Shown: piece by piece, positions 7,043-13,569 of the stretch
Position numbering within the stretch: position 1 is the first letter of the stretch
Layout: each line of letters starts with the position of its first letter
NCBI GenBank assembly: GCA_016181325.1
Contig: JACOZO010000120.1
Coordinates: forward strand, 1-22,135
Origin: Candidatus Woesearchaeota archaeon
GTDB lineage: Archaea; Nanobdellota; Nanobdellia; Woesearchaeales; GW2011-AR4
Reading direction: 5' to 3'
Length of the DNA: 22,135 nucleotides
Notes under the pieces: model-generated
Told to the model about the DNA's origin: nothing
The model's input: only the letters and a program-made list of their open reading frames with translations
Databases searched by the model: none
Position numbers and translations under genes: made by a program

Positions 7043-7744
7043 ATGGGAAAAACTGCTGTCATAACCGGCGGAAGCAAGGGCATCGGCAAGGAAACGGCTG
7101 TTTTATTTGCAAAAAACGGCTACAATGTTGCGATTTGCGCAAGAGACGAGCCGTCACTCAGAAAAGCCGCCGATGAATTGACACAAATAAACAGGAATGT
7201 TTTTTACCAGAAATGCGACGTGTCAAAAAGCAATGATGTAAAAGATTTTGTTGCGAATGCAATCAAGAAATTCGTAAGCATAGATATTTTGGTGAACAAT
7301 GCCGGGATTTTCGGTCTTGATTACCTTGCCGATACTTCTGAAAAAATGTGGGACGATATAATAAACACAAATCTGAAGGGAATGTTCCTGGTGACTAGGG
7401 AAGTGCTTCCACTGATGCTGAAAAACACGAACGGGCACATCATAAATATCAGCTCGCAGGCGGGCAAAATCGCGTTTCCGATGGACACGGCTTACGGGGC
7501 TTCAAAGTTCGGCGTTGTAGGTTTCAGCAGGTGCCTTGCCGAGGAGCTGAAGGAGACCTGCATCAAAGTCGCAATTGTCTATCCCGGCGCCGTTGATACG
7601 CCTTTATTCGACAATGTTGACAAGCGAAAGATGGAGGGATTCCCGCCGAGAGAGGCTTTCCTTAAGCCGGCTGCTGTGGCTGATGCTGTGTTTGGTTTGG
7701 TGCAGAAGCAGAGCGGTTATATTGAAGAAGTTGACGTGGTATGA
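7043..7744 (+). CDS. Short-chain dehydrogenase/reductase (SDR)
   Basis: NAD(P)-dependent oxidoreductase of the classical SDR family, 233 residues, near the usual 240-250. The cofactor loop TGGSKGIG is at 8-15, NNAG at 85-88, the catalytic Ser is in ISSQ (137/138), and the Tyr151/Lys155 pair is in YGASK. Arg33 (CARDE), after the second strand, suggests NADP(H) preference. PGAVDTP after the catalytic helix is typical. Substrate cannot be predicted; FabG-like or 3-ketoacyl reductase activity is possible. It converges on the zinc-finger gene with 6 nt between stops. Confidence 0.93.
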   Translation: MGKTAVITGGSKGIGKETAVLFAKNGYNVAICARDEPSLRKAADELTQINRNVFYQKCDVSKSNDVKDFVANAIKKFVSIDILVNNAGIFGLDYLADTSEKMWDDIINTNLKGMFLVTREVLPLMLKNTNGHIINISSQAGKIAFPMDTAYGASKFGVVGFSRCLAEELKETCIKVAIVYPGAVDTPLFDNVDKRKMEGFPPREAFLKPAAVADAVFGLVQKQSGYIEEVDVV

Positions 7745-7750
7745 TCATTC

Positions 7751-8170
7751 TCAGATGTTTGGCTTAATCTCCACCAAAAACGATTCTGGGCCGATTATCC
7801 TTATCTCAGCATTCGATTCCCTGTTCCAGCTGCCTGTCAGCTCTTTTGGAAACCTGAAGAAGAATGCCTTTCCGTCGAAGTTCATTTTCCTCTTGAGCGA
7901 AACCAGCCTGTCATCAAGCAGCTTCTCCACCATGAGGAACCTTTCCATCTTTCCGGCCTGGTCAGGGCTGAGATACTCCTTGTTGCAGGCATTGCAGCGC
8001 CATACCTCATAATTATACTCAATGCCCTTGTATGCCATCTTTTTTTCCGCTTTCCTTGTTGTTTCGGAGCAGCACCTGAATGGGCTTTGTGAGGCAGTTT
8101 TTCCCTTCTTTGCTGCCTTATCCTGGGCTTTTTGTTCCTGGCCATAGGATGATATGGTTGTCTGTGCCAT
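7751..8170 (-). CDS. Small protein with YgiT/MqsA-like zinc finger and AbrB-like C-terminus
   Basis: 139 residues from the ATG at 8170; an upstream in-frame TTG at 8179 is less likely. The N-terminal 30 residues are Lys/Gln-rich. A zinc-binding module follows with C33/C34 and C59/C62 (VWRCNACNKEYLSPDQA), similar to the YgiT-type finger of MqsA antitoxins, although the first Cys pair is CC rather than CxxC. Residues 95-137 (FDGKAFFFRFPKELTG and IRIIGPESFLVEI) look like a swapped-hairpin AbrB-type DNA-binding fold. A DNA-binding regulator is a reasonable inference. It diverges from ftsZ, and a perfect palindrome sits in its own leader, which would suit autoregulation. Confidence 0.65.
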   Translation of the reverse strand: MAQTTISSYGQEQKAQDKAAKKGKTASQSPFRCCSETTRKAEKKMAYKGIEYNYEVWRCNACNKEYLSPDQAGKMERFLMVEKLLDDRLVSLKRKMNFDGKAFFFRFPKELTGSWNRESNAEIRIIGPESFLVEIKPNI

Positions 8171-8190
8171 TTTTGTCAAATTTTACGCAT

Positions 8191-8203
8191 TTCGTACTAC
8201 GAA
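8191..8203. promoter_or_regulatory. Perfect palindrome in the zinc-finger gene leader
   Basis: TTCGTA-C-TACGAA (6-1-6) lies just downstream of the predicted transcription start of the minus-strand gene, a repressor position. It is a candidate operator; binding factor unknown. Confidence 0.45.
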
Positions 8204-8226
8204 GTGTACAATGTAGAGTACCTTTT

Positions 8227-8237
8227 CTATATAAAAC
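8227..8237 (-). promoter_or_regulatory. TATA box of the zinc-finger gene
   Basis: GTTTTATATAG on the minus strand predicts a start near 8205 and a leader of about 35 nt to the ATG at 8170. A second AT-rich TATA-like stretch lies at about 8247-8258. Confidence 0.45.
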
Positions 8238-8250
8238 TTTCTTTTTTTAT

Positions 8251-8324
8251 ATACCAGTATACAAAAACGTAACATTTAAATACTAGTATGGTAATTATAA
8301 TTATGTTTTTGGTATGCAACATAC
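8251..8324. promoter_or_regulatory. ftsZ promoter with repeated GTAT dyads
   Basis: The ftsZ TATA box is ATTTAAATA at 8274-8282, giving a leader of about 70 nt. Around it are ATACCAGTAT (8251-8260), the perfect palindrome ATACTAGTAT (8280-8289) and GTATG-CAA-CATAC (8312-8324). The first two differ at one base and are 29 bp apart, on either side of the TATA box; the third lies in the leader. This looks like a multi-site operator. Confidence 0.5.
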
Positions 8325-8374
8325 TGAAAAACACAGTCTAAAACTAAAAAACAGTGTAAGCAAGAGGTGGAAAA

Positions 8375-9454
8375 ATGGCTATGGATTTTTTTGTGGAAAG
8401 CGCAATGAAGAGTTCTGTTCAGCCCCAGGTTGAATCAGAAATCGGACATGCAAACATCAAGGTCATCGGATGCGGAGGAGGAGGCTCCAACATGATAAGC
8501 TGGCTCTATAAGAAGGGAGTCAGGGGAGCTGAAATCATCGCATGCAACACCGACAAGCAGCATCTTGAAATAACAGAAGCTGACAAGAGATTCCTGATAG
8601 GAAAGGAATTGACAAGAGGATTGGGTTGTGGAGGTTTTCCTGAGAAGGGGTCCAAGGCAGCTGAGGAAAATATTGGCGAAATCAAGGAAGTCCTTAAGGG
8701 ATCTGACATGGTTTTCGTATGCGCAGGAATGGGCGGCGGCACAGGAACAGGATCCGCGCCGGTAGTGGCCCAGGTAGCGAAGGATTCAGGCGCTATAGTA
8801 ATCGGCACTGTCACTATGCCTTTCAAGATTGAAAGGGCAAGGATTGACAAGGCTGAGTTCGGACTGCAGCAGCTGAGGAATGTTTCTGATACAGTAATAG
8901 TTATCGACAATAACAGGCTTGTGCACATTGCAGGCAACCTGCCGGTACAGCAGGCTTTTGCGGTAGCAAATGAGCTGGTTGCAACAATGATAAGGGGCAT
9001 AGTGGAAACCATAGCCATCCCTTCATTGGTCAACCTGGACTTTGCAGACGTAAAGGCAATAATGCAGGACGGTGGCGTGGCAGCAATAGGCGTCGGCGTA
9101 TCTGACACCACCAACAGGGTCGAAGAGGCTGTCAAAGGAGCTTTGAGCAATCCGCTGCTCGAGATAAGCTACAAGGGAGCAGCAGGAGCCCTTATACATG
9201 TTGAAGGCGGGCCTGACATGACCCTTGACGAGGTAAGCAGGATAGGCGAGCTTGTCACAGAAAGCCTGGATGATGACGCGAATGTCATCTGGGGCGCAAG
9301 AGTCAGCGAGGCAATGAAAGGAAAGATTGCCGTCATGACCATAATCACAGGCGTCTCAAGCCCATGGATACTGGGCAAGGCTGACAAGAAGACAAGAGTC
9401 AAGGAAGCCAGAAGGATAAGCGACGAGCTTGGGATTGATTACTTCACCGAGTAA
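8375..9454 (+). CDS. ftsZ: Cell division GTPase FtsZ
   Basis: Tubulin-like GTPase that forms the division ring. It has 359 residues, normal for archaeal FtsZ. GCGGGGSN is at 32-39, the tubulin signature GGGTGTG at 120-126, and the T7 synergy loop NLDFAD at 220-225 keeps both acidic residues needed for GTP hydrolysis across the subunit interface. A small deviation is GLGCGGFPEKG (82-92), where GLGAGGxPxxG is common. The tail ends soon after the globular domain, with no bacterial-style conserved C-terminal peptide. The Shine-Dalgarno GAGGTGG (8364-8370) supports the start at 8375. It is followed by two helical-protein genes on the same strand. Whether it is FtsZ1 or FtsZ2 was not decided. Confidence 0.97.
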   Translation: MAMDFFVESAMKSSVQPQVESEIGHANIKVIGCGGGGSNMISWLYKKGVRGAEIIACNTDKQHLEITEADKRFLIGKELTRGLGCGGFPEKGSKAAEENIGEIKEVLKGSDMVFVCAGMGGGTGTGSAPVVAQVAKDSGAIVIGTVTMPFKIERARIDKAEFGLQQLRNVSDTVIVIDNNRLVHIAGNLPVQQAFAVANELVATMIRGIVETIAIPSLVNLDFADVKAIMQDGGVAAIGVGVSDTTNRVEEAVKGALSNPLLEISYKGAAGALIHVEGGPDMTLDEVSRIGELVTESLDDDANVIWGARVSEAMKGKIAVMTIITGVSSPWILGKADKKTRVKEARRISDELGIDYFTE

Positions 9455-9462
9455 TCATAAAT

Positions 9463-9493
9463 TATTTTTATTTTTTGTTTTAATTTGATTTTT
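9463..9493 (+). terminator. T-rich stretch after ftsZ
   Basis: Several T-runs (up to six) lie 9-40 nt after the ftsZ stop, the usual form of an archaeal intrinsic terminator. It lies before the repeat-protein gene, so partial readthrough or a separate promoter is possible. Confidence 0.45.
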
Positions 9494-9536
9494 GGAACTG
9501 AATTATTTTTTTGCAAATCAGCTAGAAGGTGAAACC

Positions 9537-10283
9537 ATGGCAGTTGACAATGAAAAGATTGTAAAAAAGATGATTTATGACATTGCGGAAAGCAATGAGA
9601 AAATTCTTAACGAGAAAAACATAGAGAATTTCAAGAGGATTGTTCCGGTTCTTATGGAGAAGGGAATTGAAAATGTCAACCTGTCCATGTTTGACGACAA
9701 TACAAGATCGGAGCTTTTCAATGCATTGGGAGAGGAGTATCTGAGAAAAGGAAACCTTAACGATTCAATAAAGTCATTCATCCTGGCCGGAAACAAGCAG
9801 AGGCTTGTTGAAGTCGGGCAGCACTATGAGCAGGTCGGGCTGTTCGGAAACGCAATAGACACCTACAGGCTGGCCGACTCGAAAGACCATCTTTTGAGGC
9901 TGGCAAACAAATGCCTGGAAAACAGCAATTTTGCGGACGCCATAAAGGCTTTCAGGCTGATGGAAGACAGCGCGGGCCTGAACAGCGTCGGAGACCTATG
10001 CGTCAAAAAAGGCAAATGGGATTACGCAGTCGAGATATTCAACACCACCGGCAACAAGGCCAAGCTTATGGAAGTGGGCGAGGCATGCATGCAGGAAAAG
10101 CAGTACGGCTATGCGGCAAAGGCATTCGAGCTTGCAGGAGACAAGCAGAAGCTCAACAGGCTTGGAGACAATGCGCTTAGGGAAGGGCTCCTTGCAACTG
10201 CACTGAAGGCGTACACTCTTTCCAACAATGAGATGATGGTGCAGTTCATCAGGGAAAATTTCGGCAGCAAGCTTTCCATGTAA
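9537..10283 (+). CDS. Helical-repeat (TPR/solenoid-like) protein downstream of ftsZ
   Basis: 248 residues from the ATG at 9537, chosen because AAGGTGA (9525-9531) precedes it; an in-frame TTG lies 45 nt upstream. Residues 1-59 are charged and helical. Residues 60-234 are six tandem repeats of 29 residues (the first has 30), each of the form LxxLGxxxLxxGxxxxAIxAFxLAGDKxK. The repeat is shorter than the 34-residue TPR, and its look recalls the alpha-solenoid repeats of coatomer and IFT proteins. No signal peptide or transmembrane segment is seen. The position between ftsZ and a coiled-coil gene suggests a scaffold or adaptor in division or envelope organisation; this is inference from context only. 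Confidence 0.85.
   Translation: MAVDNEKIVKKMIYDIAESNEKILNEKNIENFKRIVPVLMEKGIENVNLSMFDDNTRSELFNALGEEYLRKGNLNDSIKSFILAGNKQRLVEVGQHYEQVGLFGNAIDTYRLADSKDHLLRLANKCLENSNFADAIKAFRLMEDSAGLNSVGDLCVKKGKWDYAVEIFNTTGNKAKLMEVGEACMQEKQYGYAAKAFELAGDKQKLNRLGDNALREGLLATALKAYTLSNNEMMVQFIRENFGSKLSM
9714..10238 (+). repeat. Six tandem 29-residue coding repeats
   Basis: Protein-level repeats at residues 60-89, 90-118, 119-147, 148-176, 177-205 and 206-234. Conserved positions are Leu at 1, a hydrophobic residue at 4, Gly/Ala at 5, Ala at about 17 and Phe/Tyr at 21. Divergence between copies is high, so the array is old rather than a recent expansion. Confidence 0.8.
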
Positions 10284-10295
10284 TAGGCATGAAAA

Positions 10296-10706
10296 ATGGA
10301 AGACTCCAACAGCCTGATGCAGCAGAGAAAAGTCGAAATCCTTCTTGAGATGCAGGCAAAGAAATTCGAGGCAGAGCTTTCAAGCCTGAAGCAATATATT
10401 GTTTCTCTTAATAACGAAGTCGCTTCGCTGAGAAGCCAGGTTTCCAGGATGCAGTTCCAGCCATCCCAGGCAGTGCAGCAGAATCCCCAAGCTGAGGAGA
10501 TGCAGGCTCAAAATCAGCAGCGCCAAAGCCAGGAAATGCCCAAGAAAAAGGTCGAGATTGTCGACTGCAGACCTGACGGACAAAGGCGCGAGGAATTTGT
10601 AAGCGGCGCAGCCAGAAATGCAGAGCCCGCAAGGCCAAGGTTCGGCGACTACAAGTCAGAAGACGTCAGCATTGAGAAGTTTTTTTATTTCGGGAACAAG
10701 AGGTGA
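10296..10706 (+). CDS. Coiled-coil protein with Gln-rich linker and conserved-looking C-terminal motif
   Basis: 136 residues, family not recognised. Residues 8-55 form a heptad-like coiled coil (EILLEMQAKKFEAELSSL and following). Residues 56-95 are a Gln/Pro-rich flexible linker, and the C-terminus ends in a short aromatic motif, VSIEKFFYFGNKR, that looks like a peptide ligand. It starts 12 nt after the repeat-protein stop, so the two are cotranscribed. A linker between a partner bound through the C-terminal motif and a dimer formed by the coiled coil is a plausible design; no function is known. Confidence 0.8.
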   Translation: MEDSNSLMQQRKVEILLEMQAKKFEAELSSLKQYIVSLNNEVASLRSQVSRMQFQPSQAVQQNPQAEEMQAQNQQRQSQEMPKKKVEIVDCRPDGQRREEFVSGAARNAEPARPRFGDYKSEDVSIEKFFYFGNKR

Positions 10707-10834
10707 CAGTTCTTTTTTAATTTTTGTTCAAGAGACTGAAGGCTAAAATGTTTCTTGTAAACCTGCTTCATCAGATTTGGTATAATCTCAGGGGATTTTT
10801 TAGATAACCAATCAATTAACTTGTCATTTGCCAC
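10685..10834 (-). CDS. Candidate 49-residue small protein or gene remnant
   Basis: A GTG-initiated frame of 49 codons ending TAA at 10685, overlapping the 3' end of the convergent coiled-coil gene by 22 nt. The product is helical and basic, starting ANDKLIDWLSKKSPEIIPNL. GAAGAG just upstream could be a weak ribosome site. The composition looks protein-like, but the frame is short, the start is GTG and no homologue was recognised. It may be the C-terminal remnant of a decayed gene, since the neighbouring 200 nt have no intact frame. Confidence 0.3.
   Translation of the reverse strand: MANDKLIDWLSKKSPEIIPNLMKQVYKKHFSLQSLEQKLKKNCHLLFPK
10711..10725 (+). terminator. T-rich terminator after the coiled-coil gene
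   Basis: TCTTTTTTAATTTTT begins 4 nt after the stop codon and ends the ftsZ cluster. The following stretch to 11063 has no clear gene apart from the 49-codon candidate on the minus strand. Confidence 0.55.
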
Positions 10835-10991
10835 TTCTCTTCTTCAAAAGAACTCTATTAAAAATACTAAAAGGTTCAGTCATTCTACAGGAAAAGAAAA
10901 AAGTCAATTTACTGCAACTTCAATCAAATGAAACTAACAGGAACACTAATAAAGAACCTTTTTCAATTATCTCATCTATTGGAGTAAACCT

Positions 10992-11029
10992 TTCATTACT
11001 AATGAACAAAAGTGTGCATTACTAATGAA
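10992..11029. promoter_or_regulatory. Tandem palindromes upstream of the ATPase promoter
   Basis: TTCATTA-C-TAATGAA (7-1-7, 10992-11006) and CATTA-C-TAATG (11017-11027) share the 13-nt CATTACTAATGAA, spaced 23 bp apart. They end 4 nt before the TATA box at 11034, so a bound dimer on each would sit beside the promoter as activator or repressor. Confidence 0.55.
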
Positions 11030-11033
11030 AACA

Positions 11034-11043
11034 TTTATAAATA
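11034..11043 (+). promoter_or_regulatory. TATA box of the DUF4143 ATPase gene
   Basis: TTTATAAATA is centred 26 nt before the ATG at 11064, which predicts a leaderless mRNA. Confidence 0.6.
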
Positions 11044-11063
11044 AGATTGGATTCTGATGGATT

Positions 11064-12275
11064 ATGATACTAAAGGAAACATTAAGGACTATTGTAAAAA
11101 CCCAGCAATTTGGCGATTTGGGGATACCTCGAAACTTGCTTAAGGATATTGATTTAAAGACCAAGCATACAATAGTCATATCCGGAATAAGAAGATGCGG
11201 GAAAAGCACCCTGCTTCTGCAAATAATGGGCAATATAAATAGTTTTTATTATTTCAATTTTGAGGACCCCCGGGCAAGCGGCTTTAACGGTGAAGATTTT
11301 TTTCGCCTTGACGAAGTCTTTAAGGAGGAGTGCAAAGAATCTGACTTTTATTGCTTTGATGAGATACAAAATGTTACTGAATGGGAAAAATTTATCAGGC
11401 ATTTATTGGACAATAAAAAGAGAGTTGCGATAACAGGATCCAATGCTTCCCTGCTTGGCAGGGAACTTGGGACAAAGCTAACCGGAAGGCACCTAAGCTA
11501 CGAGCTGTTCCCCTTTTCGTATGATGAATTCCTGGTATTGAAATCAAAGGAGCCCTCTGAGCAGTCTTTCAGCGAGTATTATGGGCTTGGCGGATTCCCT
11601 GAATATATTGAGGCAGAGGATCCTCAAATTTTGAGGCATCTGCTAATGGATGTTATTGAAAGGGATATCGTTGCAAGGCATGAGCTGCGCAACGCTGTCA
11701 CGCTAAAAAATCTGGCAACATATCTAATAACCAATTCCGCAAAAGAATTTTCCCATAACCGGCTTGCTAAGCTCTTTGGAGCATCAGTCAACACAGTCAT
11801 TTCTTACATTTCATATCTGGAAGACAGCTATATCCTTTTTACAGTTCCAAAATTTGAATACTCGCTGAAAAAGCAGCTTGTAAACAGGAAAAAAGCCTAT
11901 ATTATAGACCAGGGATTCGCCAAAGCAAATTCACTGAGTTTTTCCCAGGACAGGGGCAGGATTTTTGAAAATATTGCATTCCTCCATTTAAGAAGAAAAA
12001 GCAGAGAAATTCATTATTTCAAAGAAGAGTATGAGTGTGATTTTATTGTAGATAGGAATCTGGCTGTCCAGGCATGCCTTGAGATAAATGATGAAAACAA
12101 AGACCGCGAAATCCAAGGCATAAAAGAGGCAATGAGGCAGTTAAAGATAAAAGAAGGCGTCATATTGACTTATAATCAGGAGGATGTGATTGAAGGGATT
12201 AAGATTGTGCCGCTGTGGAAGTTGGGGAAAATACCTGTAAATGTTACAGGAACTCTGCTGATTCGTCATGGTTGA
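11064..12275 (+). CDS. AAA-family ATPase with DUF4143 C-terminal domain
   Basis: 403 residues, the usual length for this family, which is common and often multicopy in archaea and of mostly unknown function. The Walker A is GIRRCGKST (41-49), the Walker B FYCFDE (95-100) and a sensor-1-like Asn is in TGSNAS (124-129). The middle part HNRLAKLFGASVNTVISYIS resembles a winged helix. The C-terminal DUF4143 region has RGRIFENIAFLHLRR and a nuclease-like CDFIV/LEI pattern reminiscent of PD-(D/E)xK folds. It has its own promoter preceded by tandem palindromes, and its 3' end overlaps the minus-strand gene remnant by 32 nt. Such genes spread horizontally; its AT-rich start region and the debris around it fit recent insertion. 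Confidence 0.9.
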   Translation: MILKETLRTIVKTQQFGDLGIPRNLLKDIDLKTKHTIVISGIRRCGKSTLLLQIMGNINSFYYFNFEDPRASGFNGEDFFRLDEVFKEECKESDFYCFDEIQNVTEWEKFIRHLLDNKKRVAITGSNASLLGRELGTKLTGRHLSYELFPFSYDEFLVLKSKEPSEQSFSEYYGLGGFPEYIEAEDPQILRHLLMDVIERDIVARHELRNAVTLKNLATYLITNSAKEFSHNRLAKLFGASVNTVISYISYLEDSYILFTVPKFEYSLKKQLVNRKKAYIIDQGFAKANSLSFSQDRGRIFENIAFLHLRRKSREIHYFKEEYECDFIVDRNLAVQACLEINDENKDREIQGIKEAMRQLKIKEGVILTYNQEDVIEGIKIVPLWKLGKIPVNVTGTLLIRHG

Positions 12276-12549
12276 GATTGAAGCCGGATTCGTGGGAGTA
12301 GATGGTTGCTTTTGTATCTTTATCCGAACTCAGCAAATCAATGTAATAGAATTCTTTTCCAAGTTCTTTCCTGTCATATTTGATATAATCATTTTTAGCA
12401 AAATCTTTATGAGATATCTCAATAGTAAATTTGTTGAATATTGTTCTTATTTTTTTTAGTTCCCCTTTCCATTTGCTCCTAAAGTTATTATTATCAGGAT
12501 AGTTAGTATTATAGGCTTCTAGGGTGAACCTATAAAAGTAGACAAATAG
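12244..12549 (-). pseudogene. Gene remnant without start codon
   Basis: On the minus strand a frame stays open for about 100 codons between an in-frame TAA at 12550-12552 and the TAA at 12244-12246, but has no plausible start (no ATG or GTG; the only TTG is at about codon 72). The translation looks like genuine protein: YRFTLEAYNTNYPDNNNF, then KWKGELKKIRTIFNKFTIEI, and near the end IYSHESGFNLNHDESAEFL. It reads as the C-terminal part of a gene that lost its 5' end. The family was not recognised. A TATA-like TTTTTATATAG (minus, 12631-12641) and the palindrome TTGGCT-A-AGCCAA (12594-12606) lie upstream. Confidence 0.6.
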
Positions 12550-12593
12550 TTAAGAAATATTAAACGTACAAAAAAACAAGTGAGGTGTCAAAA

Positions 12594-12606
12594 TTGGCTA
12601 AGCCAA
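12594..12606. promoter_or_regulatory. Perfect palindrome TTGGCT-A-AGCCAA
   Basis: A 6-1-6 dyad between the Rrp42 stop and the gene remnant. On the minus strand it lies 25-45 nt after a TATA-like element, an operator-like place for the remnant's old promoter. It could equally form a small hairpin in the 3' trailer of the exosome operon. Confidence 0.35.
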
Positions 12607-12650
12607 CCTGTTAGATTGGTGGTATTCTACTATATAAAAATCAAAGAACC

Positions 12651-13424
12651 CTACAAGCACTCCCTCAGCTCCTTTCCTTTCTCAATGGCCAGTTCAACCA
12701 TCTTCTCTATATCTTCCTTTGTGAGGGGCGCATCCCCGCCTTTCTGCATTGCGCACAGGGTGCCGTCTTCCATGGAAGTGACTGTGAGCCTTGCATCTGT
12801 TGCCTTCTCCTCTTCCGAGTCCGGGTCAACTATGAGGCTGCCGCCTATCTTTATCACAGTTATGGCTATAGGCAGGTTCCTGAGCTCCAGCTCCTTGTCG
12901 GTCTTCTTCTTGTAGTCTATCTTCTCGCCGTTATATTCCGGGAATCTTGCAGATTTCAGAGCGGCCAGGGCAGCCAATGAAGCAGCGTCCAGCAGGTTGC
13001 CTGCATCATTCACGGAAATGACATCAATCAACAGCAGCCATACCTTCTCACCTGGAGTTATGCACAGGCCCTTGAAGTCAATGGTCTTGCTTTCCCTGAT
13101 GCCCCTGTCCACTACCCTTGCAAGCTCAACTGCCTGTATTCCCGGTGGCCCGAGCTCGAATTCAGGGTTTGACATTGGGAGGAGTTCTGCGCCGACTATA
13201 ATCGTGCCTTCATCGGGATTGTCAGGGTAAGGCTTTCCAACCTCCATCTTGACACCCGCTATGACTTCTGTTTCCCCTATCTTTACCCTTGCAGAGCCTT
13301 CTGCCGTGTTAATGTAGTTGCACTGCACTTCTATGGGCTTCCTGAATTCAGAAAACTTCCTGCCGTCAAGCCTGGTGCCTGACTTCAACAGCTTCATTAT
13401 TGATTTCCTTAGTTCTGCATTCAT
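12651..13424 (-). CDS. rrp42: Exosome core subunit Rrp42
   Basis: Non-catalytic RNase PH-fold partner of Rrp41 in the hexameric ring of the archaeal exosome (3'-5' RNA degradation and tailing). It has 257 residues, the usual length. Typical segments are SGTRLDGRKFSEFRKPIEV, a GSARVKIGETEVIAGVKMEV strand pair, and SNPEFELGPPGIQAVELARV with VDRGIRES. It is the last gene of the Rnp2-PsmA-SBDS-Rrp4-Rrp41-Rrp42 operon. In many archaea rpl37Ae follows; here none is seen, and the next item is the gene remnant. The 136-nt gap to Rrp41 contains a structured insert. Confidence 0.97.
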   Translation of the reverse strand: MNAELRKSIMKLLKSGTRLDGRKFSEFRKPIEVQCNYINTAEGSARVKIGETEVIAGVKMEVGKPYPDNPDEGTIIVGAELLPMSNPEFELGPPGIQAVELARVVDRGIRESKTIDFKGLCITPGEKVWLLLIDVISVNDAGNLLDAASLAALAALKSARFPEYNGEKIDYKKKTDKELELRNLPIAITVIKIGGSLIVDPDSEEEKATDARLTVTSMEDGTLCAMQKGGDAPLTKEDIEKMVELAIEKGKELRECL

Positions 13425-13569
13425 TTTACTTCACTCCGATTATATTTTTTCTTTTGGTCAAGCTTTTCTTTGCCGACTTGTAAAGGAGGCAAAAGTTCTC
13501 GGAAATCAAAGATTTCCGGAACCCCGAAAATGCCATACATTTTCGATGGAAAAGTTTGTTTTACTTCAC
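13424..13569. repeat. Structured insert with 11-bp direct repeats between rrp41 and rrp42
   Basis: TTTTACTTCAC occurs at 13424-13434 and 13559-13569, bounding a 135-bp unit. Removing one unit would place the Rrp41 stop directly before the Rrp42 ATG. Inside, CAAGCTTTTC (13459-13468) pairs with GAAAAGTTTG (13549-13558), enclosing three hairpins: TTTGCC/GGCAAA (13469-13493), CGGAAATC-AAA-GATTTCCG (13500-13518) and CGAAAATG-5-CATTTTCG (13525-13545). The closing stem and three arms form a cloverleaf shape. No convincing coding frame was found. A MITE-like mobile element or an RNA processing/regulatory element is possible. Confidence 0.65.

Noticed and set aside
8506..9150. Minus-strand frame (214 codons) inside ftsZ
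   Set aside because: Antisense to the conserved FtsZ core; no promoter, no motif.
10828..11025. Plus-strand TTG-started frame of 65 codons before the ATPase
   Set aside because: Low-complexity, no ribosome site or promoter, and it runs through the tandem palindromes.
12268..12459. Plus-strand frame of 63 codons after the ATPase
   Set aside because: The opposite strand has a longer and more protein-like frame; this one is Phe/Ile-rich shadow sequence.
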